The notes under the pieces: model-generated
The model's database searches: none
What the model saw: the letters and a program-made list of their open reading frames with translations, nothing else
Told to the model about the DNA's origin: nothing
Position numbers and translations under genes: made by a program
In this document: in pieces, positions 45,523 through 55,471 of the stretch
How positions within the stretch are numbered: position 1 is the first letter of the stretch
How the letters are laid out: each line of letters begins with the position of its first letter
Assembly (NCBI GenBank): GCA_903886275.1
Contig: CAISLN010000106.1
Location: 1-64,000 of the forward strand
Reading direction: 5' to 3'
DNA from: an uncultured beta proteobacterium
Lineage (GTDB): Bacteria; Pseudomonadota; Gammaproteobacteria; Burkholderiales; Burkholderiaceae_C
DNA length: 64,000 nucleotides

Positions 45523-46750
45523 TCGGACCTGAGTAGGCTGCTGCCAGTCCTTGTGCGCAGGCAAAGGCGCTGGCCCAGGCCCACTGAAAGTTGTAGCCGC
45601 CCAGCCAGCCTGTCACATCCACCACCTCGCCAATAAAGTACAGGCCGGGCTGTTTGCTCTCCATGGTTTGACTCGACAGGGCCCGGGTGTCTACGCCGCC
45701 TGCAGTGACCTCGGCCTTGCGGTAGCCCTCGGTGCCAGTGGGCGTGAGTTCCCAGCGCGCAATGCGCTCAGCCAGAGCGTTCAGCGCCTTGTCCGGCGCC
45801 TCGCTGATGGGTCGGTCGCCGGCCTGGCCCAGGGGCGCGCATTGCGCCACCCAGGTGTCTGCCAGACGCGAAGGCAGCAGGGCGGCCAACTCATTGGCGA
45901 TGCGTTTGCGCGAACTGGACTTGGCTTGCTGCAAGAAGGCAGCGGCATCGGTGTCGGGTGCCAGGTTCAGGCGAATGCTGCTGCCCTCCTTCCAGTAGCT
46001 CGAAATCTGCAGCACGCCCGGGCCGCTCAGGCCTCTGTGGGTGAACAGCAGGTCTTCGCGGAAACTGGTCGTATCCTTTTTGCCCCCGGTGGAAATTTGC
46101 ACCGGCAGCGACAGGCCGGAGAGTTGCGAAAAGGGCGCCCAGGCGGTCTCGTCAAAGGTCAGTGGCACCAGGGCAGGGCGGGTGGGAATGAGCGGCAGGT
46201 CAAACTGTTTGGCAATGCGGTAGCCCAGGTCGGTGGCGCCAATCTTGGGGATGGACAGGCCGCCGGTGGCAACGACCAGGGCTTTGGACGCCACGGTGCC
46301 AGAGCTGGTGTCGATTTGATACGGATGCGCTGCGCCATCCGAATAACGCACGGCCTTGAGGCTGCAGGGCTGCCAGCGTGTCACGCCGCCGCTCAGGCAT
46401 TCGCAGAGCAGCAGGGTGATGATGTCTTCGGCCGAGCGGTCGCAAAACAACTGGCCCTTGTGCTTTTCGTGGAAGGCAATGCCATGCTTTTGCAGCAGCG
46501 CCACAAAATCGCGCGGCGTGTAGCGCGACAGGGCCGACTTGGCAAAGCGCGGGTTGTCGCTGAGAAAGTTGGCGGCCGTGACATCGAGATTGGTGAAGTT
46601 GCAGCGCCCGCCCCCCGAGATGCGGATTTTCTCCGCCACCTTCTCGCCATGGTCCAGCAGCAGCACCTTGAGGCCGAGTTGCCCCGCCACGCCGGCACAA
46701 AAAAGACCGGCAGCACCGGCACCCACGATTACGACATCAAATTCTTGCAT
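45503..46750 (-). CDS. BaiN/HI0933-family NAD(P)/FAD-dependent oxidoreductase
   Basis: 415 residues. N-terminal FAD-binding DVVIVGAGAAGLFCAGVAGQ, the family hallmark KIRISGGGRCNFTNLDV, ALVVATGGLSIPKIGATDLG in the middle, and C-terminal GLYFIGEVVDVTGWLGGYNF. This YhiN/HI0933 group has few assigned reactions (BaiN reduces bile-acid dienones). It is cytosolic. The physiological substrate is unknown. Confidence 0.88.
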   Translation of the reverse strand: MQEFDVVIVGAGAAGLFCAGVAGQLGLKVLLLDHGEKVAEKIRISGGGRCNFTNLDVTAANFLSDNPRFAKSALSRYTPRDFVALLQKHGIAFHEKHKGQLFCDRSAEDIITLLLCECLSGGVTRWQPCSLKAVRYSDGAAHPYQIDTSSGTVASKALVVATGGLSIPKIGATDLGYRIAKQFDLPLIPTRPALVPLTFDETAWAPFSQLSGLSLPVQISTGGKKDTTSFREDLLFTHRGLSGPGVLQISSYWKEGSSIRLNLAPDTDAAAFLQQAKSSSRKRIANELAALLPSRLADTWVAQCAPLGQAGDRPISEAPDKALNALAERIARWELTPTGTEGYRKAEVTAGGVDTRALSSQTMESKQPGLYFIGEVVDVTGWLGGYNFQWAWASAFACAQGLAAAYSGPTTQKMS

Positions 46751-46829
46751 GGGGTGAGCTTATACGAGGCCCCCACAGAGGCCCGCTGGCATTGCCGCAC
46801 ACACAAACCCAAGTGCTTTACCCGCCAGA

Positions 46830-47180
46830 TCACTTGACCGAAAACCCCTGCGCCTTCAAAAGTTCCATGACGCGCTCCACATGGTCGCCCTGGATTTCCA
46901 GCGTGCCATCCTTGGCCGTGCCGCCGCTGCCGCAGGCCGTGCGCAACTGCTTGCCCAGGGCGGCCAGCGCCGCCACGTCCAGCGGCAGGCCTTTCACGAC
47001 GGTCACGCCCTTGCCGGCGCGGCCCTTGGTTTCGCGGCTGACGCGCACATTGCCGTCGCCCGCAGGTTTGGCGGCGGCGGCCTTGCAGGTGCATGCGGTC
47101 AGTGGATGGCGGCAGTCGGGGCACATGCGGCCGCTGTCGGTGGAATACACCAGACCGCCGGTAGAAGAGCGTTGTTTCAT
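46830..47180 (-). CDS. yciH: SUI1/eIF1-like translation factor YciH
   Basis: 116 residues. An N-terminal Cys cluster (CPDCRHPLTACTCK) precedes the SUI1 fold: VRVSRETKGRAGKGVTVVKG, GSGGTAKDGTLEIQGDHVER and the terminal LLKAQGFSVK. YciH resembles eIF1 and affects start-codon discrimination under stress. The start is at 47180 (MKQRSSTGGLVYSTDSGRMC); the frame extends to 47408, but that sequence is not conserved-looking. Confidence 0.9.
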   Translation of the reverse strand: MKQRSSTGGLVYSTDSGRMCPDCRHPLTACTCKAAAAKPAGDGNVRVSRETKGRAGKGVTVVKGLPLDVAALAALGKQLRTACGSGGTAKDGTLEIQGDHVERVMELLKAQGFSVK

Positions 47181-47295
47181 GGGTGTCAGGTCAATGCGGG
47201 ACAAAACCCCTAGTATCCAGCAGCCGGGGTACGTGTACCCTGTGCAATACAGACCAGACTGCCGACAAGATACAGACGCGAAGGATTTCTTCACC

Positions 47296-47769
47296 GTGAA
47301 CAACGACATCAGCACGCTGCAGCGCATCCTGCGCGACTGCCGCACCATTGCCGTAGTCGGCCTGTCGGCCCAATGGAGCCGGCCCAGTTTTTTTGCCGCC
47401 AAGTACATGCAGGGCTTTGGCTACCGCATCATCCCGGTGAATCCGCGCTACGCGGCCACCGGCACCCCCATCCTGGGCGAGACCTGCTACGCCACGCTGG
47501 CCGAGATACCGGTGGCTGTGGACATGGTGGATGTGTTTCGCAAGGCCGAAGACCTGCTGCCGATTGCAAGGGAGGCAATAGCCATTGGCGCCAAATGCCT
47601 GTGGCAGCAGCTCGGCGTCGCCAACCTGGAGGCCGACGCCCTGGCACGCGAGGCCGGGCTGGACTCGGTCTATAACCGCTGCGTCAAGATCGAACATGCC
47701 CGCCTCAAGGGCGGCCTGCACTGGGCCGGTATCAACACCGGCGTGATTTCGGCCAAGCGCCAAGGATGA
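47296..47769 (+). CDS. CoA-binding (YccU-type) protein
   Basis: 157 residues. Rossmann-type CoA-binding domain with TIAVVGLSAQWSRPSFFAAK, GYRIIPVNPRYAATGTPILG and VDMVDVFRKAEDLLPIA. The best start is GTG at 47296 after GAAGG; a much longer open frame from 46792 runs antisense to yciH and is not credible. The last four bases overlap metY (ATGA), so the two are co-translated. Confidence 0.88.
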   Translation: MNNDISTLQRILRDCRTIAVVGLSAQWSRPSFFAAKYMQGFGYRIIPVNPRYAATGTPILGETCYATLAEIPVAVDMVDVFRKAEDLLPIAREAIAIGAKCLWQQLGVANLEADALAREAGLDSVYNRCVKIEHARLKGGLHWAGINTGVISAKRQG

Positions 47770-49073
47770 GCAGCATGACCGACCACGCCTACCAGCCAGA
47801 GACGCTCACCATCCATGCCGGGCAGATTCCCGACAAGGCCACCGGCGCCCGCGCCCTGCCGATCTACCAGACCACCAGCTTTGTGTTTGACAGCGCCGAC
47901 CATGCGGCCAGCCTTTTCAATCTGCAGACCTTTGGCAACGTCTATTCGCGCCTTTCCAACCCCACGGTGGCAGCGCTGGAAGAGCGCGTCGCCACCCTCG
48001 AAGGGGGCCGCGCCGGTCTGGCCTCGGCCAGCGGCATGGCCAGTGAGGCCATGGTGCTGATGACCCTGCTGCAACAGGGCGACCATGTGGTGGCAGCCGG
48101 TGCGCTCTATGGCGGCAGCGTCTCGCTGCTGGCGGTGAGCCTGGCCAAGATGGGCATCACCACCACCTTTGTCGATGCCAGCAAGCCAGAGGCCTTTGCA
48201 GCAGCCATTCAGCCCAACACCCGCGCCCTGTTTGCCGAGAGTCTGGGCAACCCCAGCCTCACCGTGCTGGACATCGTGGCGGTGGCCGATGTGGCCCATG
48301 CGCACGGTCTGCCGCTGGTGATCGACAACACCGTGCCTTCGCCCTTTCTGTGCAATCCGATCAAGTTTGGTGCCGACATCGTGGTGCACTCGGCCACCAA
48401 ATACCTGGCCGGCCACGGCACCACGCTGGGCGGGGTGATGGTGGAGAGCGGCAAGTTCCCCTGGGACAACGGCAAGTTCCCCGGCATGACCGAGCCATCG
48501 GCCGGCTACCACGGCGTCAAGTTTTTCGAGACCTTTGGCGACTTTGCTTTTTGCATGCGCGCGCGCATGGAGACCCTGCGCGTCTATGGCGCGGCCCTCT
48601 CGCCCATGGCGGCCTGGCAAATTTTGCAGGGCACCGAGACCCTGCATGTGCGCATGGAGCGCCATTGCACCAACGCCCGTAAGGTGGCCGAATTTTTAAA
48701 GAACCACAAGCAGGTAGCCTGGGTCAACTACCCCGGTCTGGCTGAGCACCCGGACCATGGGCTGGTGCACAAACAGATGCGTCAGGTGGACGGCGCTCCG
48801 GGCGCCTCGGGGCTGCTGGCCTTTGGCGTCAAGGGCGGGCTGGAGGCCGGGGTGCGCTTTATCGAGGCGGCGCAATTCATGAGCCACTTGGCCAATATCG
48901 GAGACACGCGCACACTCACCATCCATCCCGCTTCGACCACGCACCGGCAACTGGACGCAGCGCAGCAAATCGCCGCCGGCGTGCTGCCCGACATGGTGCG
49001 CCTGTCGGTGGGCATTGAGCACATCGACGACATCCTGTGGGACATAGACCAGGCACTGGAGAGGAGTAAGTAA
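47766..49073 (+). CDS. metY: O-acetylhomoserine aminocarboxypropyltransferase
   Basis: 435 residues of the Cys/Met-metabolism PLP family. The pyridoxal Lys is in HSATKYLAGHGTTLGG. TLTIHAGQIPDKATGARALP, PIYQTTSFVFDSADHAASLF and VYSRLSNPTVAALEERVATL are MetY-type. It makes homocysteine from O-acetylhomoserine and sulfide. It is coupled to the CoA-binding gene upstream and lies four bases before the acyl-CoA synthetase. Confidence 0.92.
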   Translation: MSSMTDHAYQPETLTIHAGQIPDKATGARALPIYQTTSFVFDSADHAASLFNLQTFGNVYSRLSNPTVAALEERVATLEGGRAGLASASGMASEAMVLMTLLQQGDHVVAAGALYGGSVSLLAVSLAKMGITTTFVDASKPEAFAAAIQPNTRALFAESLGNPSLTVLDIVAVADVAHAHGLPLVIDNTVPSPFLCNPIKFGADIVVHSATKYLAGHGTTLGGVMVESGKFPWDNGKFPGMTEPSAGYHGVKFFETFGDFAFCMRARMETLRVYGAALSPMAAWQILQGTETLHVRMERHCTNARKVAEFLKNHKQVAWVNYPGLAEHPDHGLVHKQMRQVDGAPGASGLLAFGVKGGLEAGVRFIEAAQFMSHLANIGDTRTLTIHPASTTHRQLDAAQQIAAGVLPDMVRLSVGIEHIDDILWDIDQALERSK

Positions 49074-49077
49074 AGCC

Positions 49078-50724
49078 ATGACTTCCATATTCGATCTGCA
49101 CTTGGATAAGAACGCGGCCAACTTTGTGCCGCTGTCACCCGTCTCTTTTGTGGAGCGCACGGCCGAAGTGTTTGGCGATCTGCCGGCTGTTATCCACGGC
49201 GCGCGCCGCTACACCTGGGCGCAAACCCGCGAGCGTTCGGCGCGACTGGCTGCAGCCCTGCAGGCGCATGGCGTGGCGCGCGGCAGTACGGTCAGTGTGA
49301 TGCTGCACAACACGCCCGAGATGGTGGAGGCGCATTACGCCGTGCCGGCCCTGAACGCGGTGCTCAACACGCTGAACACGCGGCTTGATGCCGCCTTGTT
49401 GGCCTGGCAGATGCACCACTGCGAAGCCACGGTGCTGATCACCGACAGCGAGTTTTCCAGCGTCACGCATGAGGCCCTGCGCATTCTGGAGCGCGAGCAT
49501 GGCCGCGAGCTGCTGGTGATCGATGTGTGCGACAGCCAATACCAAGGCCCCGGTCACCGCGTCGGTGCCTTTGAATACGAAGCCCTGCTCGCTGCGCACC
49601 AGCCCCTGCCAGTGTTGGCAGGGCCGCAAGACGAGTGGGATGCGATTGCCGTGAGCTACACCTCGGGCACCACCGGGGACCCCAAGGGCGTGGTCACCCA
49701 CCACCGCGGCGCCTACCTCAATGCGGTGTGCAACGCCGCCACCTGGACCATGCCGCAGTTCCCTGTCTATCTGTGGACGCTGCCCATGTTCCACTGCAAT
49801 GGCTGGTGCTTCCCCTGGACCCTGGCCATGCAGGCCGGCACCCACGTGTGTCTGCGCCGGGTGGACGCGCCCCACATTCTGGGTGCGATTGCCGCGCACC
49901 GGGTGGACCATTACTGCGCTGCGCCCATAGTCCACAGCCTCTTGATTGCCGCCCCCCCCGAGATGCGCGCCGAGATACGCCACCAGGTGCGTGGCATGGT
50001 GGCGGGCGCCGCACCTCCTGCTTCCATGATCGAGGGCATGGCGCAGATCGGCTTTGACATCACCCATGTCTACGGCCTGACCGAGGTCTATGGTCCGGCG
50101 TCCGTCGCAGCCAAGCGCACACAGTGGAGCAACGAGAGCCTGTCCGAGCAGACGCGCCTGAATGCCCGCCAGGGCGTGCGCTACCCGCTGCAAGAAGGTA
50201 TGACCGTGATGCGTGCCGACGAGATGAAAGAAGTGGCCGCCGACGGCCAGACCATGGGCGAAATCATGTTCCGCGGCAACATCGTCATGAAGGGCTATTT
50301 GAAAAATCCCAAGTCCACCGCTGCGGCCTTTGCCGGTGGCTGGTTCCACACCGGCGACCTGGCCGTGCTCGACGCCGACCGCTACGTGAAGATCAAGGAT
50401 CGCAGCAAGGACATCATCATCTCTGGCGGCGAAAACATCAGCTCGCTCGAAGTGGAAGACGCGCTGTACCGCCACCCTGGCGTGTTGACCTGCGCCGTGG
50501 TGGCCAGGCCCGACCCCAAGTGGGGCGAAACGCCGGTGGCCTATGTCGAAGTCAAGGACGATGCGCGCGTGACGGCGGACGAGCTGGTGGCCCATTGCAA
50601 GGGCCTGTTGGCCGGCTACAAGGTGCCGCGCGATATCCGCTTCGAGTCGATCCCCAAGACCTCCACCGGAAAGATCCAGAAGTTTGAGCTGCGCAAGCGC
50701 GCCGAGAAAGCGATTGCCTCATGA
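49078..50724 (+). CDS. Acyl-CoA synthetase (AMP-forming), AlkK-like
   Basis: 548 residues of the ANL superfamily. The P-loop-like motif is SYTSGTTGDPKGVVTHHRG. YGLTEVYGP comes next, then GWFHTGDLAVLDADRYVKIK and the catalytic Lys in IPKTSTGKIQKFELRKRA. LPMFHCNGWCFPWTLAMQAG is typical of medium-chain acyl-CoA or acyl-acid ligases. GAGGAGTAAG precedes the ATG. It is coupled by ATGA overlap to an enoyl-CoA hydratase, so fatty-acid activation for beta-oxidation is the likely role. Confidence 0.9.
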   Translation: MTSIFDLHLDKNAANFVPLSPVSFVERTAEVFGDLPAVIHGARRYTWAQTRERSARLAAALQAHGVARGSTVSVMLHNTPEMVEAHYAVPALNAVLNTLNTRLDAALLAWQMHHCEATVLITDSEFSSVTHEALRILEREHGRELLVIDVCDSQYQGPGHRVGAFEYEALLAAHQPLPVLAGPQDEWDAIAVSYTSGTTGDPKGVVTHHRGAYLNAVCNAATWTMPQFPVYLWTLPMFHCNGWCFPWTLAMQAGTHVCLRRVDAPHILGAIAAHRVDHYCAAPIVHSLLIAAPPEMRAEIRHQVRGMVAGAAPPASMIEGMAQIGFDITHVYGLTEVYGPASVAAKRTQWSNESLSEQTRLNARQGVRYPLQEGMTVMRADEMKEVAADGQTMGEIMFRGNIVMKGYLKNPKSTAAAFAGGWFHTGDLAVLDADRYVKIKDRSKDIIISGGENISSLEVEDALYRHPGVLTCAVVARPDPKWGETPVAYVEVKDDARVTADELVAHCKGLLAGYKVPRDIRFESIPKTSTGKIQKFELRKRAEKAIAS

Positions 50725-51497
50725 GCATAGATTTGTTGCAGGTCACCCGCGATGCACGCGGCGTGGTCACGCTCACCCTCAACCGGCCGCTGGCCTTTAA
50801 CGCGCTCAATGAGGCGCTGCTTGCGGCCCTGCAAAAGGCGATAGACGCCATTGCCACCGATGCCTCGGTGCGCGTGGTGGTGCTAGCCGCTGCGGGCAAG
50901 GCCTTTTGCGCTGGCCACGACCTAAAAGAGATGCGGGCCGAACCGTCGCTGGGCTATTACCAAAAACTGTTTGCCCAATGCAGCCAGGTGATGCTGGGCC
51001 TGCAGCGCCTGCCGGTGCCCGTCATCGCACGCGTGCAGGGCATGGCCACAGCCGCCGGTTGCCAGTTGGTGGCCCAGTGCGACCTGGCGCTGGCGGTGGA
51101 CACGGCGCGCTTTGCCACCAGCGGCATCAATTACGGCCTGTTCTGCGCCACGCCCGGCGTGGCCCTGAGCCGCAACATCGGGCGCAAGGCGGCGTTCGAG
51201 ATGCTGGTCACGGGTGAATTTATCAGCGCGCAAGAGGCACAGGCGCAGGGCCTGATCAACCGCGCCGTGCTGCTGGAGCAGCTCGATGCCGAGGTGGAAA
51301 AGTGGGTGGCGAGCATCGTAGCCAAACCGCAGGTTGCTGTTGCCATGGGCAAGGGCCTGTTCTACCGGCAGATAGAGGCCGGCATGGAAGCCGCCTATGA
51401 AGACGCCCTGCAGACCATGGCCTGCAACATGATGGATGCCGATGCGCTAGAAGGCGTGCAGGCCTTTATCGAGAAACGCGCACCGCGCTTTTCTTGA
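50721..51497 (+). CDS. Enoyl-CoA hydratase/isomerase family protein (ECHDC3-like)
   Basis: 258 residues, crotonase fold. RGVVTLTLNRPLAFNALNEA, FCAGHDLKEM (oxyanion hole) and MATAAGCQLVAQCDLALAVD are family blocks. The residue after MATAAG is Cys rather than the first catalytic Glu of true hydratases; the second Glu lies in KAAFEMLVTGE. This fits the ECHDC3-type subgroup, so simple hydratase activity is not certain. It overlaps the acyl-CoA synthetase stop by four bases. Confidence 0.86.
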   Translation: MSIDLLQVTRDARGVVTLTLNRPLAFNALNEALLAALQKAIDAIATDASVRVVVLAAAGKAFCAGHDLKEMRAEPSLGYYQKLFAQCSQVMLGLQRLPVPVIARVQGMATAAGCQLVAQCDLALAVDTARFATSGINYGLFCATPGVALSRNIGRKAAFEMLVTGEFISAQEAQAQGLINRAVLLEQLDAEVEKWVASIVAKPQVAVAMGKGLFYRQIEAGMEAAYEDALQTMACNMMDADALEGVQAFIEKRAPRFS

Positions 51498-51549
51498 GCC
51501 AGTAGCGCAGCGTTCTCGCAGAGCGGCGCAGCCACAAGAGTAGGTGCGC

Positions 51550-52817
<1,268 letters not shown>

Positions 52818-52821
<4 letters not shown>

Positions 52822-53480
52822 GGTTTCTCCAAATCGTGCAACTCGTCCAGCGTGTTGGCGTTGGCAAAGGCGCGTGCATCGTCGCCCTCGGCATTGAATG
52901 CCACGCGGGTCTGGCGGTGGCTGGCAGTCCAGGCGCCGACCTTGCGGCCACCGCTGGCAATAAAATTTTGCAGGCTCTCGCCTAAGTGGCTGCGCATCAG
53001 GCAAAACACCGGTTGGGGGCGCAAGACGGAGCTGCCATCGGCCTGCACATCAGCGGCCATGGCCATGGCGATGTCTGCGTCTTCTTGTACCAGGGCAGCC
53101 GCCAAGCGTGCCAGCAAATCCAGCGGGAACAAAGGGGAGTCGCAGGGCACGCTCAGCACATAAGCCTGCAGGCCCTGGCAATGCTGCATGGCACTCAAAA
53201 AACCGGCCAAGGGGCCTGCAAAGTCGGGCACGCTGTCGCTCCATACCGGGACATTCAGCGTGACGTATTGGTTGAGGTTGCGGTTGGCGTTGATGGCAAT
53301 TTGCCCGGGAACTCCGGCGCTTTGCCGGCGCAGTCTGTCAATGGCAATCTCGACCAGGGACTGGCCCCGAAACAGTTGCAGGCCCTTGTCCACGCCCCCC
53401 ATGCGGGTGGCCCGGCCACCGGCCAGCACCACGGCACAAACGGCTGCGGCCTCTAGCTTGGGCGTGGCTAGGCTAGCCAC
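52818..53480 (-). CDS. mobA: Molybdenum cofactor guanylyltransferase MobA
   Basis: 220 residues. The nucleotide-binding start is [20 protein letters not shown], followed by [14 protein letters not shown] and the metal site VPCDSPLFP. It attaches GMP to Mo-molybdopterin to make the bis-MGD cofactor of DMSO-reductase-family enzymes. The start is GTG at 53480, overlapping the moaA stop by eight bases. Confidence 0.93.
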
Positions 53481-54651
53481 CGATGTAGCTCATCTCGACG
53501 CGGCGCCTGCCGTCCCCCTGCGGGGCTGCTTCCTCGGAGCCGCGCAGTTCGGAATAACGGTCGGTGCGCCCACTCCAGATGTGTGCAATGGCCGCTGCCA
53601 GCTCGGCGTCGGTGTGCGCGGCGCGCACCAGTTCGCGCAGGTTGTAGCCTTGGGACGCAAACAGGCACAGATAGAGCTGGCCTTCGGTGGACAGCCGCGC
53701 GCGGTTGCAGTCCGAACAAAAGGCCTGGGTGACGCTGCTGATGACGCCGATTTCTCCGGCTGCCTTGTCGTGCAATCCGTTCGCATCGGCATAGCCCCAG
53801 CGCTGTGCCGTCTCGCCGACTTGCGCCGGCTCCAGGGCCACCAGGGGTAGTTCCTGTTGCAGCAGGCTGACCAACTCGGCCGAGGGCAGCACGTCGTTCA
53901 TGCGCCAGCCGTTGGTGGCGCCCACGTCCATGTATTCAATAAAACGCAGCACGATGCCGCTGCCCTTGAAATGCCTGGCCATGGGCAGGATCTGGCTGTC
54001 ATTGGTGCCGCGCTTGACCACCATGTTGACCTTGATTGGCCCCAGGCCCACTTTGTGCGCCGCCTCAATGCCGTCCAGCACCTCACGCACCGGAAAGTCC
54101 ACATTGTTCATGGCCCTAAAGACATCATCGTCCAAGCCGTCCAGGCTGACCGTCAGGCGGTTCAGGCCTGCGTCCTTGAGGGCAGCCGCCTTGCGTGCCA
54201 GCAGGGCTCCGTTGGTGGTCAGGGTCAGGTCCAGCGCATTGCCCTGCGGAGTGCGTAAGGTGGCGAGTTGCTCCACCAGAATTTCGACGTTCTTGCGCAG
54301 CAGCGGCTCGCCACCGGTCAGGCGGATTTTTTGCACGCCATGCGCCACGAACTGGCGCGCCAGGCGGGTAATTTCTTCAAAGCTGAGCAAGGAATTGTGG
54401 GGCAGGTAGGGGTAGTCTTTGGTGAAGACATCTTTGGGCATGCAATAGCTGCAACGAAAGTTGCAGCGGTCGGTGACGCTGATGCGCAGGTCCTGCAACT
54501 GGCGTCCCCTGGTGTCGGTGAGCAGACCATTGGCGCTTAGCAGGCCGGCGTTCGCCATTGCGCTCAAGGGAACCGATAGCACGCCGGGGCGTTGGTCTAG
54601 CAGGGGGATGATGCGCTGGGGGGAGGTTTCAGACATGGGGGTATTGTCCAT
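53473..54651 (-). CDS. moaA: GTP 3',8-cyclase MoaA
   Basis: 392 residues, radical-SAM. The N-terminal cluster motif is CNFRCSYC within [39 protein letters not shown] binds SAM. A C-terminal second cluster region contains [19 protein letters not shown], and the protein ends in ...YIGG. It starts molybdopterin synthesis from GTP (with MoaC, not in the window). An N-terminal extension of about 45 residues precedes the conserved part. It is the first gene of the three-gene operon. Confidence 0.95.
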   Translation of the reverse strand: MDNTPMSETSPQRIIPLLDQRPGVLSVPLSAMANAGLLSANGLLTDTRGRQLQDLRISVTDRCNFRCSYCMPKDVFTKDYPYLPHNSLLSFEEITRLARQFVAHGVQKIRLTGGEPLLRKNVEILVEQLATLRTPQGNALDLTLTTNGALLARKAAALKDAGLNRLTVSLDGLDDDVFRAMNNVDFPVREVLDGIEAAHKVGLGPIKVNMVVKRGTNDSQILPMARHFKGSGIVLRFIEYMDVGATNGWRMNDVLPSAELVSLLQQELPLVALEPAQVGETAQRWGYADANGLHDKAAGEIGVISSVTQAFCSDCNRARLSTEGQLYLCLFASQGYNLRELVRAAHTDAELAAAIAHIWSGRTDRYSELRGSEEAAPQGDGRRRVEMSYIGG

Positions 54652-54698
54652 CTTGCCGCGGGGCTGTGCCGCTGCAGGTTTGTCGCCGCTATCGCTGG

Positions 54699-55334
54699 CT
54701 AGTTCGCACTCATAGGGCGGTAGCCGATACGGGCTGCTGCCACCACGGCCTGGGTGCGGTTTTGCACATCGAAATGGCGCAGGATGGCGGCGACATGGGT
54801 CTTGACGGTTTCTTCCGAGACATGCAGTTGGTCGGCAATTTCGCGGTTGGCCAGGCCATCGAGCAGGCAGCGCAACACCAACTCCTGGCGCTGCGTCAGC
54901 ACTGGCCTGTTGCCGGGGGGCGGTTGCTGGAAGGCGTTGGCGGCGCTGAGTTCTTGTGGCAGGTAAATGTCACCACTGAGCACGCTGCGCACCGCGCGCA
55001 GCAGTTCGTCGCTGACACAGGATTTGGTGACAAAACCGGCAGCGCCGGCCTGCAGCACCTGGCGCATGATGTGCACATTGGCAGAGCCTGAGAGCAGCAC
55101 GATCGGCAACTCGGGGTGGCGCGCACCAAAGATCCCAAGGGCTTCGAGCCCGTTCATATCCGGCAGGTGGTAGTCCAGCAGCACCAGGTCAAGGTCACCA
55201 TGGGTCTGGGCGACAGAAAACGCCTGCTCGCAGTTGCCTGCCTGCAGTACTTCGAGATTTTCTTCCAGACCTTTGAGCACTTGGCGCAGCCCTTCGCGCA
55301 CCAATGCATGGTCATCAACAACAAGTATTTTCAC
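54699..55334 (-). CDS. NarL/FixJ-type response regulator
   Basis: 211 residues. The receiver domain has [20 protein letters not shown], phospho-acceptor Asp in [17 protein letters not shown], and the switch Lys in FVTKSC. The C-terminal LuxR-type helix-turn-helix is [20 protein letters not shown] and [17 protein letters not shown]. The GTG at 55334 gives MKILVVDDH with AAAGAG six bases upstream; a TTG lies one codon earlier. No kinase gene is adjacent, so its partner is unknown. Confidence 0.92.
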   Translation of the reverse strand: MKILVVDDHALVREGLRQVLKGLEENLEVLQAGNCEQAFSVAQTHGDLDLVLLDYHLPDMNGLEALGIFGARHPELPIVLLSGSANVHIMRQVLQAGAAGFVTKSCVSDELLRAVRSVLSGDIYLPQELSAANAFQQPPPGNRPVLTQRQELVLRCLLDGLANREIADQLHVSEETVKTHVAAILRHFDVQNRTQAVVAAARIGYRPMSAN

Positions 55335-55420
55335 CAACGGCTCTTTTGTGTTGTGCGTTTATGTAAGCCCGCATGGTAGGGCATTTTGCTGCCTCTGGTG
55401 TGCGTTGCGGGTCACGTCCC

Positions 55421-55452
55421 AAAAAACAAAGAACCCGCCATGGGCGGGCTCT
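55421..55452 (-). terminator. Rho-independent terminator of hppA
   Basis: On the minus strand AGAG-CCCGCC, CAT, GGCGGG-TTCT is followed by TTGTTTTTT. It lies 20 bases after the hppA stop and directly ahead of the narL-type gene, which must therefore have its own promoter. Confidence 0.85.
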
Positions 55453-55471
55453 GTGAGATGTCAAGCCAAAA

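Noticed and set aside
46792..47295. N-terminal extension of the CoA-binding protein by 168 codons
   Set aside because: It runs antisense to yciH and has no domain; the GTG at 47296 with GAAGG upstream gives the normal family length.
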